Part shown: positions 46,386-55,620 of the stretch, piece after piece | Numbering within the stretch: position 1 is the first letter of the stretch | Layout of the letters: each line of letters starts with the position of its first letter | Assembly: GCA_002705205.1 (NCBI GenBank) | Contig: PAHP01000007.1 | Location: 192,122-256,121, forward strand | DNA length: 64,000 bases | Direction of reading: 5' to 3' | Source of the DNA: Flavobacteriales bacterium | GTDB lineage: Bacteria > Bacteroidota > Bacteroidia > Flavobacteriales > BACL11 | Position numbers and translations under genes: made by a program | Notes under the pieces: generated by a model | What the model saw: only the letters and a program-made list of their open reading frames with translations | Told to the model about the DNA's origin: nothing | Databases searched by the model: none

Positions 46386-47986
46386 AATTCTAGTTTTTCA
46401 CCGTCTTTAAACGCAACAATAAAAGAATTTGAATAGCCTTTTTTAATCATTCTCTTTTGATATTTAAGAATCTCATCTAGGCTATAATATAAGCCAGATA
46501 AATATGCTGTATTTTTATCTGAGATTGGAACTGTAATAACATTTTCCTCATCAAATAAATTTGCAGGAGTATCAAATTCTCCAAAAGTTCCTAAGTTTAA
46601 TCTAAAGATATAAGCATCACCCCCTTGTGCTAGTTGATCTTCTTTGCTAAATGATTTCATTAATCGTAATCTTGCTTTTTTTAGAGAGTTAGCCATGCTT
46701 AAGGCTTTCTTTTCTTCTCCTTGTTCTCTATATATAAAAATTAAGTTCTCATATGCAGGTAAGAATAATCTATCTTGTTTAATAGCTTTCTGGAAAAGTT
46801 TAATAGATTCTTTGATGTTTAGTAGTGATGCTGTTGTCTCTTTCCGACTCCCGTCTCTATTTTTTCTTGCTGATAAGGATGAAAAAACATAATATGCAAC
46901 AGCCATATTATATGTCCATTCTCTTGTTTTGTAAAGTTTAGGTGTTAGATATTTTAAATATCTTTTTGCTTGCCCTGCTGCTCTTTTATCTCCTGTAGCT
47001 AAATATGATATGGCAAGATTACCTCTTGAAAAGTTTAGCCCATCCTCAGTAATTTTTCCTCTTTTTAGCCTTTTCTCGGTGTTCTTTAAATGTTTCTGAG
47101 CAGTTTTGTATTTTTTCTTTGTTAGCGCTGTTACACCTAAATTATATTCTCCAATCCCTTCTTGGATTTGAATCATGCTCCTTTCATCTATTTTGTCAAT
47201 TTTATTAAACTTTAAGTGATCATCATTTTTAACAATTACTAGATTTGCTGCATCTGGTTTTTTGCCTTTTGGAACAAATTTGCCTTTTTTTCTTTCTTTC
47301 TCAGCTTTTCTTTCTTTTCCTTTCTCAGCTGCTTTTTGATCTTTCTTTATAAGTTTTTCTTCAGCAGTATTCATTCTTTTGAGTACTAAGTCAGCACTTT
47401 CTGAATTCCCAGAATTTCTATAGATTGCTTCTATGGTTACATATGATTGAAAGGAGAACTCGTCTTTTCTTATTATAGAACTCAATAAAGATGCTGCTTC
47501 ATCTTGATTCCCACAATAATAATGAGCCAGGGCAATGTTATAAGCCCATTTATTATCAGAATAAGCCTTAGATGTAATTTTAGTTAAGAAGCTATTTGCT
47601 ACAGCTTTATCTTCTTCATTTCCTGAGTTAGCATATGAAAGAGCCATATTTGCATAAATAAAATTCATAGCATCAGCACTTAGCTTTGCTCTTTTATATC
47701 GTTTCATAGCAGCCTTAAACTCAGTGATAGCTGGGAGATATTCTTTATTTTTCATTAATGAAACAGCAGCGGTGTAATGGTCAGCAGCAAGAGCGGCCTG
47801 TTGGACAGATCGTTTTGTAAGGTTTTTCTGATTTTCATACTGCATTACTTTATCAACATCTGATATGGGTTGCCAATCAAATGCTGTAATTCCTGCTGTA
47901 TATGAAGTGTCAATTGTAGACGCTAACGAATAATTGATGTTTGCAATTATTAATACTATTACTAAAAATATGAGTTCTTTTTTCAT
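46382..47986 (-). CDS. Secreted TPR-repeat protein of unknown function
   Basis: 534-residue protein with a signal peptide of about 22 residues (FLVIVLIIANINYSLAS). Residues 80-220 and 275-450 each contain TPR-like helix pairs of similar pattern (AITEFKAAMKRYKRAKLSAD and AQKHLKNTEKRLKRGKITED), so the body looks internally duplicated. The two halves are joined by a very basic Lys/Glu-rich linker (about 220-260). It is probably periplasmic. It follows the SprB-repeat adhesin gene by 41 bases on the same strand and may be co-transcribed, so a role in handling that adhesin is possible. It converges on the Wzi-like gene with a 4-base overlap. Confidence 0.75.
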   Translation of the reverse strand: MKKELIFLVIVLIIANINYSLASTIDTSYTAGITAFDWQPISDVDKVMQYENQKNLTKRSVQQAALAADHYTAAVSLMKNKEYLPAITEFKAAMKRYKRAKLSADAMNFIYANMALSYANSGNEEDKAVANSFLTKITSKAYSDNKWAYNIALAHYYCGNQDEAASLLSSIIRKDEFSFQSYVTIEAIYRNSGNSESADLVLKRMNTAEEKLIKKDQKAAEKGKERKAEKERKKGKFVPKGKKPDAANLVIVKNDDHLKFNKIDKIDERSMIQIQEGIGEYNLGVTALTKKKYKTAQKHLKNTEKRLKRGKITEDGLNFSRGNLAISYLATGDKRAAGQAKRYLKYLTPKLYKTREWTYNMAVAYYVFSSLSARKNRDGSRKETTASLLNIKESIKLFQKAIKQDRLFLPAYENLIFIYREQGEEKKALSMANSLKKARLRLMKSFSKEDQLAQGGDAYIFRLNLGTFGEFDTPANLFDEENVITVPISDKNTAYLSGLYYSLDEILKYQKRMIKKGYSNSFIVAFKDGEKLEF

Positions 47987-48027
47987 TTTTTTATTTTTTG
48001 CTTTTCAGTCTGCCAAATTATGAAAAA

Positions 48028-51000
48028 TTATTGAAGTATTATTCTTTGGTTAATAATCTGATTGTTTGTGTTAATACGCATATAATATACTCCTTTAGCA
48101 AAAGTAGATAAATCAATTTCAGTATCTGTTTGCGTATTATTTTTGTTATTAACTATAATAAGTTGATTACCTATCGAGTTATATACCGAAATAGATTCTA
48201 TATTATGATCTGATTTAATTTTTACTTTTCCTGTTGTTGGATTAGGAAAGATTCGACTGCTTAATGAATAATACTCAATAGAGGATATATTGTAGTCAAT
48301 AATATATGAATCTTCAGAGCATCCGTTTGTATCTGTTACTGTGACATAATAAGAGCCATTTCCAATAGGTGTAAAAGTAGAGCTGTTGCCGCCTGGAATA
48401 GGATTATTGTTATTATCAAACCACTCATAAGATAAGAATCCACTTGTTGCAACAAGATCATTTCCATTTATCCAAACATTGATTAATATAGGTGAGGGCT
48501 CATTCATAGTAGTTGAATTAACCTCTAAACAACCATTTACATCTAATATAGTTACATTATGTAATCCTGCACATAGATTATTAGTTCCATTATTCCAATT
48601 ATAAGTGTAGGGTGGGGTTCCTCCAGAGGTAATAGTATAAACACTTCCGTCACAGTACCCATAACAGCTTGGTTCTGTTGTAGTTATTGTGCTTGTTATG
48701 GCATCTGTTTCATAAACATCTGCAGTGGTAGATGATAAGCAATTATTGGCATCAGATATTAAAAATGAATAGCTGCCTGCAAATAAACTATTAAAGGTGT
48801 TAGAATTCTGATAAGTATTTCCATTATCAATAGAAAAAGTAAATGGTTGGGTTCCTCCATTTATGATTCCAATACTAACACTCCCATCATTATAACTAAA
48901 ACAGTCATTATGAATAATAGATGATGGAGAGCTGATAATTGAGTCAGGGTTTGAGAGATTAAACGATTCACTAAAGTTGCAACCATTTATGTCAGTTACG
49001 TTAATAGAATGATTTCCTGCGCTAAATACAGTAGAATAACTGTTGTCACTATTTGACCAGTTATATGTAAAAGGCTGAGTTCCTCCCCAAACATTAATAC
49101 TAACTTGTGCAGTTCCATTATAACATAAGATAGAGTCAGTAGTTAAAACTGAGGTGATTGGTTGAGGTTGATAAATATTAAAAGTATCCACTACGTTTGA
49201 GAATCCATCATTAATTGTAATGATGTACTCCCCATAACAAAGATTATTAATGTCATCATTATTTGATGAGAACCCATTTGGTCCTATCCAGGAATACAAG
49301 TAAGTAGAGTCTCCGCCATTTGCTGTGATATCAATAGAACCATTACAATCGTTGTAACAATTTGCATTAATAACATTATCAAGACTCACCCACAATAATG
49401 CTGGCTGTGATAGCTCAAATGTATCTAAATATATACAAGAGTTAATGTCTGCAATCTCTAGGTAATAGAATCCAGCTGTAAGACTTGAGATGTCTTCACT
49501 ACTTGAAGAAAAACTATTGTCACTACTCCAACTGTATGAATATGGCGCTGTTCCTCCATTTGATGATATGGATATTAGACCATTATTTCCCCCATAAGTT
49601 GTAATTTGAACTAATGAGTCAATATTTAAATTAATTTCATTAGGCTCTGTTATCTGTATTGGGGCAATATTTTCAATACAGCCATTATCATCTGTTATTG
49701 ATAGATTATAGTTGCCTACACATAAACTATCAAGATTATCTATTGATGACCATGTAATTCCTCCATCCCATGAGAAAGAATATGGGTAAATTCCTCCGCT
49801 AGCATTGCTTATGATCTCTCCGTCACATATTTGATTGCAAGTAATGTGAGATATATTTGGCGTAGATATCAATGCTGTTGGCTCATTTAAGATTATATTA
49901 TTAGTTGCTGTACATCCATTTGCATCAACTATTGAATCCAAATAAGCACCTGCAGGCAGGCCTATTGTAAGTTGAGAGTTTTGTAGAATATTATTTAAAT
50001 AGTTATCAAATGGACTAGTTCCTCCATTGATCTGGATATCAATCTCTCCATCACTTAGCCCATTACATGATATCTCGAATCCATTATGGTTTGTTGTGCT
50101 ATATGCCGTGTATAAGCTATCAGGCTGAATTATAGTGATTGTATCATAGATCGTGCAGCCATTTAAGTCAGTTGCAGAATAAGGATAAACTCCAGCAGGA
50201 ACTCCTGATGGAGAGACTAATGCTGTATTGAACTCCGTTAATGGATTGTACAATACTGTTGTGAATCCAGCCCATCCAAGAATATAATTCGTGTCACCTG
50301 GATTTACACCTATCGTTCCTCCAAAGAAGTTGACAATAGCACTCCCATCATTTGCCCCAAAACAACTAATATTGGTTTGCGTGTAGGATGATGCCAATGA
50401 GCTGCTATCATTTATCGTAGCATTGTTATTGATGCTGCAATTATTCGTGTCTGATATAGTGACATAATAAGTTCCAGCAGAAAGATTTGATAGATCCTCA
50501 GATGTTGCTCCGTTACTCCAGATGAACGAGTAATCTCCTGTTCCTCCATTTATAGTTAAGTCTATTGAACCATTAGCAGATATACAACTACTAATATCAG
50601 TAGATATAATACTTGAAGTTAATTGAGGAGGTTGTGAGATGTATATTGAGTCAGAGAACAAGCAATAATTACTATCTGTCACTGTATAAAAATAAATTCC
50701 TTCTCCTAAATTGTATTGAGAACTCCCATTCCAGTTTTGAGTATAAGGACTTGTTCCTCCAGTAATTGTTAGATTTGCTACCCCATTAGAGTCTCCGTAG
50801 CAAGAGACATTAACAGTATTTTCAGTTATAGATAGAGTTGATGGTTCGGAGATTGTAAAACTAATACTATCAATGCATTGTTGCCAGTTTTGATCTGTAA
50901 CGATACAATGATAATTTCCTGGAGAAAGATTTGAGATTGAATTTGCTGTACCTCCATTGCTCCAATTATACAAATATTCATTACTACCATTTTGAATTGA

Positions 51001-51861
51001 TAAAATACTTGCAGATCCATTATTGCTTCCTGAACATGTGACATTTGTAGTGTTAGTGCTATCAATTTTATATATTGAACAATCTACAAAGCTTAATGAA
51101 GTAGAGTCACTAGTGCCAATAGTTTGTATAAAGTTTCCTATTGAATCTAATTCTTGAGTTATCCAGTTTGCATAATATGTCCCATAATTAGCACCAGGCC
51201 TGAATCTTACTTTAATAATAACTTCTACTGAGTCTCCTTGGGATATTATCTGCCCTGTTGTATCTCCTAAAAAACTCCAATATCCGTAAGCATGTCCATT
51301 AGAATCAATATTATAGTTTAAGTTTGGCCAATTACCTAAAGGACTAAACCATTTTAGATCAAAATCGCCTTGTGATATATCTATGCTATCATGATATACA
51401 TCAAATTCGGGGCGTACTCTTATATCGCAATTACTCGTATTAGTAAGTGTAAGAGTGTCAAATGACCAGACCCATAGGTTGTAAACCGGGTTTGGGTTAA
51501 AGCTATTAAGACGTTGAGTTAGACTTTTATTACAATTATTACTTATAGTGGTAAAATCATTTCCAAAACTCCAGTTGCCTCCACATTTTACTTTCCAGTT
51601 ATATGTCGTAGATTCAGTTAATCCAATTAAGTGATAAGTTTCGGGACCATTTGTATTAGGCACTTGAATTGCAGCTTGCCATGTTAAAGCTGTGTCAGCT
51701 TTATATCTTAGAGAATAATTACTAGTATTACAGCCTCCATTATCCCAGTTTAACATTACATTAGTAGCGTTTATATTACTTACTGAAAGGTTTGTAGGTT
51801 GTTGGCCAAAACAAAGTAGTGATAAACTTCCTATTATAATAAGTATAATTATTCTTTTCAT
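48028..51861 (-). CDS. Giant SprB-repeat adhesin with FN3 domain and T9SS sorting tail
   Basis: 1277-residue surface protein. The order is: signal peptide to about residue 20 (SLLCFGQ); fibronectin type III-like domain about 21-107 (QPTNLSVSNINATNVMLNW); a beta-rich domain about 110-260; then about 11 SprB-type repeats of roughly 60-75 residues, each with a GGT-PY-Y-WS core, a GxYxxxxxDxxGC core and a C-x-G start; a last Ig-like repeat; and a canonical type A T9SS tail (FPNPTTGKVKIKS to IILQ). SprB-type repeats occur in cell-surface adhesins moved by the gliding machinery. It shares a strand with the TPR gene downstream and has a -7 box at 51883. Confidence 0.92.
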   Translation of the reverse strand: MKRIIILIIIGSLSLLCFGQQPTNLSVSNINATNVMLNWDNGGCNTSNYSLRYKADTALTWQAAIQVPNTNGPETYHLIGLTESTTYNWKVKCGGNWSFGNDFTTISNNCNKSLTQRLNSFNPNPVYNLWVWSFDTLTLTNTSNCDIRVRPEFDVYHDSIDISQGDFDLKWFSPLGNWPNLNYNIDSNGHAYGYWSFLGDTTGQIISQGDSVEVIIKVRFRPGANYGTYYANWITQELDSIGNFIQTIGTSDSTSLSFVDCSIYKIDSTNTTNVTCSGSNNGSASILSIQNGSNEYLYNWSNGGTANSISNLSPGNYHCIVTDQNWQQCIDSISFTISEPSTLSITENTVNVSCYGDSNGVANLTITGGTSPYTQNWNGSSQYNLGEGIYFYTVTDSNYCLFSDSIYISQPPQLTSSIISTDISSCISANGSIDLTINGGTGDYSFIWSNGATSEDLSNLSAGTYYVTISDTNNCSINNNATINDSSSLASSYTQTNISCFGANDGSAIVNFFGGTIGVNPGDTNYILGWAGFTTVLYNPLTEFNTALVSPSGVPAGVYPYSATDLNGCTIYDTITIIQPDSLYTAYSTTNHNGFEISCNGLSDGEIDIQINGGTSPFDNYLNNILQNSQLTIGLPAGAYLDSIVDANGCTATNNIILNEPTALISTPNISHITCNQICDGEIISNASGGIYPYSFSWDGGITWSSIDNLDSLCVGNYNLSITDDNGCIENIAPIQITEPNEINLNIDSLVQITTYGGNNGLISISSNGGTAPYSYSWSSDNSFSSSSEDISSLTAGFYYLEIADINSCIYLDTFELSQPALLWVSLDNVINANCYNDCNGSIDITANGGDSTYLYSWIGPNGFSSNNDDINNLCYGEYIITINDGFSNVVDTFNIYQPQPITSVLTTDSILCYNGTAQVSINVWGGTQPFTYNWSNSDNSYSTVFSAGNHSINVTDINGCNFSESFNLSNPDSIISSPSSIIHNDCFSYNDGSVSIGIINGGTQPFTFSIDNGNTYQNSNTFNSLFAGSYSFLISDANNCLSSTTADVYETDAITSTITTTEPSCYGYCDGSVYTITSGGTPPYTYNWNNGTNNLCAGLHNVTILDVNGCLEVNSTTMNEPSPILINVWINGNDLVATSGFLSYEWFDNNNNPIPGGNSSTFTPIGNGSYYVTVTDTNGCSEDSYIIDYNISSIEYYSLSSRIFPNPTTGKVKIKSDHNIESISVYNSIGNQLIIVNNKNNTQTDTEIDLSTFAKGVYYMRINTNNQIINQRIILQ

Positions 51862-51882
51862 TATTTTACATATTCAATTTTG

Positions 51883-51890
51883 CAAATATA
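51883..51890 (-). promoter_or_regulatory. -7 box of the SprB-repeat adhesin gene
   Basis: On the minus strand this reads TATATTTG, a perfect TAnnTTTG, with 21 bases to the start codon at 51861. It lies at the near edge of the 353-base gap 51862-52214. That gap also holds one tiny lipoprotein gene (52022-52135) and a plus-strand -7 box at 52197; I see nothing else in it. Confidence 0.5.
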
Positions 51891-52021
51891 CGAAATCCCA
51901 CAAGTTATGTTCTGAGTAGTTTTCTTCTTCTCATGAAATTTATACTCTGTGTTATGTTATATTTGAAACAATCTTTTATTGAACTACGTTATGTATATAT
52001 GATAATGGAATTTTTATATTT

Positions 52022-52135
52022 ATGAGAAAAGAAAGTATCCTTCAAGTCTTGCTAATTTGTTTAATTATATTAATATTATTTTTATCATCATGTAGTTCAA
52101 CACATCAATCTTGTTCGGCGGTATGCTTATTATGA
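52022..52135 (+). CDS. Tiny lipoprotein, 37 residues
   Basis: Short frame starting ATG at 52022 and ending TGA. It encodes a charged start (MRKES), a hydrophobic stretch LLICLIILILFLS, a lipobox-like LSSC with Cys24, and a mature peptide of only 14 residues, SSTHQSCSAV and CLL. The layout is that of very small Bacteroidota lipoproteins. No promoter match was found immediately upstream, and there are no homologues I can name. It could also be a chance frame in AT-rich DNA. Confidence 0.45.
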   Translation: MRKESILQVLLICLIILILFLSSCSSTHQSCSAVCLL

Positions 52136-52196
52136 TATAGAATAATAGCAAAGTAAAATGACAATCAGAATTATTAAGTAGTTTATTTTTTTGTGA

Positions 52197-52204
52197 TAAC
52201 TTTG
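52197..52204 (+). promoter_or_regulatory. -7 box for the secreted protein gene at 52215
   Basis: TAACTTTG is a perfect TAnnTTTG, ending 10 bases before the ATG at 52215. The leader would be only a few bases long. Confidence 0.5.
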
Positions 52205-52214
52205 GCAAAAAAAT

Positions 52215-53333
52215 ATGAAAATAAAATTATTTACAATAGCTTTTGCATTTATAGGCTTGAATGCTTTTGCTCAGATTACGGTAACAGACGCTGACATTTC
52301 TAGTGTTGGAGATGTTGTTTATCAAGCTTATGACTCAATCCCAGCAGCTGCAATTAATGTTGGTAGCCCAGGTTTATCTCAAATATGGGATTTTTCTTCC
52401 TTACAAGAATTTTCAACAAATACTATATCTTTTATTTCACCTATAGGTACTATTTATGAGAGTCAATATCCAAATACTAATTTATGTTTAGATGATAATG
52501 GGTCATTGAGCTATTATGATAAAAATAGCTCAGGACTTTTTATACATGGGCTGGGAGACACAGTATTTCATTCCCCTGCTCTTTTCTATCCACTACCTTT
52601 AACTTATTCTCTTACAACTTCTGATGGACCAGTTGTAATAATAGATAACGTTATTACTGGAGCTTTGCTGAGTATGGCGATCCCAGCTACAGTTGTAGCT
52701 TCTTTATCTAGCGGTCTTGCTAATAGAGCGGATACAGCAATTATTAAGATAAATAATACCACAGACTTTTTAGTTGATGCATCAGGGATAATGACAACAC
52801 CTTTAGGGGCATTTGATGTTTTAAGGTTAAAAACAATAAAATATACAGATTCAGAATTGGATGTATATTGTTCTGATACTATATCTGGTTTGGGAACATG
52901 GGTTACTAATGTCCCATTTTCTTCAATTCCTCTTTTGGCTAGTTTTTCAAATAATGAAATAGAATATAAATATCAATGGATAACAAATGATGCGGTAGTT
53001 GAGTTTCTTTTAGCAGAGATAGTAGTTGATGATTCAGACAATATTATTGGTGGAGTTTCTTTTCAAACTTCTATGCCAGCATCTTCTATTATACATGCTA
53101 AAGAGGATTGGTTGCAAGTATTTCCAAATCCTGCCTCTAGAGAGATTACGATTGCCTCTGATTTAATTCATTGTTCATATACCCTTATAGATGTAAAAGG
53201 GAACAGATTATTATCTAATGAGTTTAATAGTTCTACGATAATTGATCTGACTTCATTCTCTTCAGGAACATACTTTTTGCAGATTTATACAGAAGAAGGG
53301 GGCGTAATTGTAAAAAGAGTTATTTTAAAGTAG
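52215..53333 (+). CDS. Secreted protein of unknown function with canonical T9SS sorting tail
   Basis: 372 residues. The signal peptide is about residues 1-19, ending NAFAQ. The middle (about 20-285) is a beta-rich domain found widely in Bacteroidota without known function. It opens ITVTDADISSVGDVVYQAYD and has GSPGLSQIWDFSSLQ, a phrase typical of such proteins. The C-terminus is a full-length type A sorting domain: VFPNPASREITIASD through DLTSFSSGTYFLQIY to VKRVILK. It is therefore predicted T9SS cargo exposed on or released from the surface. Confidence 0.85.
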   Translation: MKIKLFTIAFAFIGLNAFAQITVTDADISSVGDVVYQAYDSIPAAAINVGSPGLSQIWDFSSLQEFSTNTISFISPIGTIYESQYPNTNLCLDDNGSLSYYDKNSSGLFIHGLGDTVFHSPALFYPLPLTYSLTTSDGPVVIIDNVITGALLSMAIPATVVASLSSGLANRADTAIIKINNTTDFLVDASGIMTTPLGAFDVLRLKTIKYTDSELDVYCSDTISGLGTWVTNVPFSSIPLLASFSNNEIEYKYQWITNDAVVEFLLAEIVVDDSDNIIGGVSFQTSMPASSIIHAKEDWLQVFPNPASREITIASDLIHCSYTLIDVKGNRLLSNEFNSSTIIDLTSFSSGTYFLQIYTEEGGVIVKRVILK

Positions 53334-53381
53334 CTTTAGTGAGGTTAAAATTTATGTGTAAAAAAGTAATATATTAGAGAT

Positions 53382-54374
53382 ATGCGGAATATAACTATAT
53401 TATTATTCTCTTTAATACCATTAACACTATTAAGTCAGAATTGTGATTCTTTACTTTATGAGTCTATTACAAATCCAGGTCCCTATAGTGTTGATTATAT
53501 TACAGAACCTTTGGGTATTCGTAATGGTCCTGATTATTCAGGATCAACAATATTTTATCCTTTAAATAACAATATTGAGTGTGCTAGTATTGTACTTGTT
53601 CCTGGCTTTATGAATACAGAGTTAAGTATACAGAATTGGGGGCCATTTTTAGCTTCACATGGTATTGTTACAATGACAATTGGTACAAATAGCTTGCTCG
53701 ATTCAGAATTCCAGCGGAAGGATGCTTTATTAGATGCAATAATCTCATTGAAGCATGAAAATAATAGATCATCATCTCCTTTATTTTACAGGTTAGATAC
53801 AGCTGCTATTGCTGTTGGAGGGTTCTCAAAAGGAGGAGGAGGTGCTCAATTAGCCGGGGTTGATTTCCCTGATTTAAAAGCTATTATAGCCCTTTATCCT
53901 TGGCTAGATAATCCTTCACAATCAGATCTTAATCATAACATTCCTGTTATAATTATTAGTGGTCAGCTAGATGCTATTGCCCCGCCTGCATCACATGCTA
54001 ATATTCACTATACTTATACTCCTAACACAACTAATAAGTTGAAATATGAAGTTGCACTTGCTTCTCATGATAATGTTAGTGGGCCAAATGGTGGCTTTGG
54101 AGAGGTTGGGAAAAGAGTTTTCTCATGGCTTCAGACATATCTTTTGAATGATAGTTGCTATTGTCCTTTATTATTAAATCCAGCTGTTACAGCATCAGAT
54201 TATATAACAAATATTTCTTGTCCTATTATTAATCAGATATCTGAGATTTCATTTTCAAAAAAGAAGTTAATTAAAATCGTTGATATATTAGGCCGAGAAA
54301 CAAAAATGGTTAATCAGAATCTCTTTTATCTTTATGATGATGGAACTGTTGAGAAGAAGATAGTTATTAACTAA
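53382..54374 (+). CDS. PET-hydrolase/cutinase-like alpha/beta hydrolase with short T9SS-type tail
   Basis: 330 residues; the signal peptide ends near residue 18 (TLLSQ). The hydrolase core (about 30-258) matches the polyester-hydrolase family of IsPETase closely. VLVPGFMNTELSIQNWGPFL carries the oxyanion-hole position F76 (Tyr87 in IsPETase). SSSPLFYRLDT precedes the nucleophile elbow GGFSKGGGG with Ser149. The acid Asp197 lies in SGQLDAIAPP, and His229 in ASHDN. Trp174 in LYPWLD corresponds to IsPETase Trp185. The extra active-site disulfide of IsPETase is absent. The tail VDILGRETK to YLYDDGTVEK is shared with two neighbours and is probably a sorting signal. Natural substrates may be polyesters or ester lipids. 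Confidence 0.88.
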   Translation: MRNITILLFSLIPLTLLSQNCDSLLYESITNPGPYSVDYITEPLGIRNGPDYSGSTIFYPLNNNIECASIVLVPGFMNTELSIQNWGPFLASHGIVTMTIGTNSLLDSEFQRKDALLDAIISLKHENNRSSSPLFYRLDTAAIAVGGFSKGGGGAQLAGVDFPDLKAIIALYPWLDNPSQSDLNHNIPVIIISGQLDAIAPPASHANIHYTYTPNTTNKLKYEVALASHDNVSGPNGGFGEVGKRVFSWLQTYLLNDSCYCPLLLNPAVTASDYITNISCPIINQISEISFSKKKLIKIVDILGRETKMVNQNLFYLYDDGTVEKKIVIN

Positions 54375-54415
54375 ATAATAGCTAGTATTATTAATCTCTT
54401 TTAAAATTTATAGAT

Positions 54416-55129
54416 ATGTCTTTAGGTAAATGGATAGGAATAGGAGCAGGGTGGTTTCTTGCAGGTCCAATAGGAGCAATAATTGGTTATTATATTAATA
54501 AAAGTTTTTTTGATGGAAAGAATGACCAAGCAAAAGCCTACGAGTTATCTCTCTTAATATTATCTTCTTTAGTAATAAAATCTGATGGGAAGGTGGTTAA
54601 GGCTGAATTAGATTATGTTAAGAGATTCTTTGTAAATACTTTTGGTATTCAAAAAGCTAATCAGTATTTTGAAGTTTTTAATAAGCTTAACAAGCAATCA
54701 TTGTCCTCTCAGCTTCGTCCTGTGTGCCAGCAGTTAAATTCTTATGTAAACCATGCTTCAAGATTGCAAATAATACATTTTCTTTTTGGAGTTTCAGCAA
54801 GTGATAATGAGATACATGTGTCTGAGATTGAGTTGATCAAGAGGATTGCTAATTATCTTAACATAAACCAATATGATTTTGAGTCTATTAAGTCTATGTT
54901 TATTACTACAGGTAAGGGAGCTAAAAGTAATTTAGATAAATGGTATGCAATCTTGGAGTTAGATAAGAATGCTAGTGATGATGAGATTAAAAAGGCGCAT
55001 AGAAAAATGGTGAGAAAATATCATCCTGATAAGTTGCAAGGTGTTAGTGAAGATATTATAAAATTAGCTGAAGAGAAATTTTTACTTGTTCAGGAAGCAT
55101 ACGAACAAATTAAGAAAAATAGAGTCTAG
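54416..55129 (+). CDS. TerB-domain J-protein (DjlA-like)
   Basis: 237-residue co-chaperone. A glycine-rich N-terminal membrane segment ([20 protein letters not shown]) is followed by a TerB-like helical domain (about 38-150, with [19 protein letters not shown] and [19 protein letters not shown]). The C-terminal J-domain (about 168-237) has the HPD signature in [10 protein letters not shown]. This order is that of DjlA, which recruits DnaK to the membrane face. It follows the hydrolase gene by 41 bases and converges on the minus-strand genes that begin 3 bases later. Confidence 0.9.
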   Translation: MSLGKWIGIGAGWFLAGPIGAIIGYYINKSFFDGKNDQAKAYELSLLILSSLVIKSDGKVVKAELDYVKRFFVNTFGIQKANQYFEVFNKLNKQSLSSQLRPVCQQLNSYVNHASRLQIIHFLFGVSASDNEIHVSEIELIKRIANYLNINQYDFESIKSMFITTGKGAKSNLDKWYAILELDKNASDDEIKKAHRKMVRKYHPDKLQGVSEDIIKLAEEKFLLVQEAYEQIKKNRV

Positions 55130-55132
55130 TAC

Positions 55133-55618
55133 TTAATTAGCACAGCAATTTTCATTAGTAGTATTATAAATTTGATCTAGCACTTTATTTCTGAAGTCAA
55201 ATATCTCGTTAACTCTTTTGTTAATAAATAAATAATTTGCTAGTTTCCCTAATATACCAAAAGGAGGGATGTATGTAATAATATCTTTCATTAGCACGCC
55301 ATTATCTTGTACTTTAAAAATATGTTCGTGATGCCACATCTTATAAGGACCAACTCTTTGTTCGTCAACAAAAAAATTCTTTTCTTTAACGTGAGTAATT
55401 TCTGTAATCCAGGTTAAAGGTATATTCAGAATCGGTGTAACTTTATATGATATTATCATCCCAGGGTACATTACTTCATCTTTATTCTTAGAGGTAATAA
55501 TGAATCCCATATTTTGAGGGGTGATTTTTTGAAGATTTTTTGGTGAAGACATAAAGCTCCATAAATCGTCTATATTAGTTTTTACTAGTTGTTCTCTAAT
55601 TATTTGTGTGTAAGCCAT
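55133..55618 (-). CDS. SRPBCC-fold protein (START/polyketide-cyclase-like)
   Basis: 161-residue small cytoplasmic protein. The pattern TNIDDLWSFMSSPKNLQKIT is the usual first helix-strand of SRPBCC proteins. It is followed by PGMIISYKVTPILNIPLTW, KMWHHEHIF and DIITYIPPFGILGKLANYLF, as in the cell-division-inhibitor-like or ligand-binding SRPBCC family common in Bacteroidota. The ligand is unknown. It lies 2 bases downstream of the SOUL-MsrA gene on the same strand, so the two are co-transcribed. Confidence 0.82.
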   Translation of the reverse strand: MAYTQIIREQLVKTNIDDLWSFMSSPKNLQKITPQNMGFIITSKNKDEVMYPGMIISYKVTPILNIPLTWITEITHVKEKNFFVDEQRVGPYKMWHHEHIFKVQDNGVLMKDIITYIPPFGILGKLANYLFINKRVNEIFDFRNKVLDQIYNTTNENCCAN

Positions 55619-55620
55619 AT

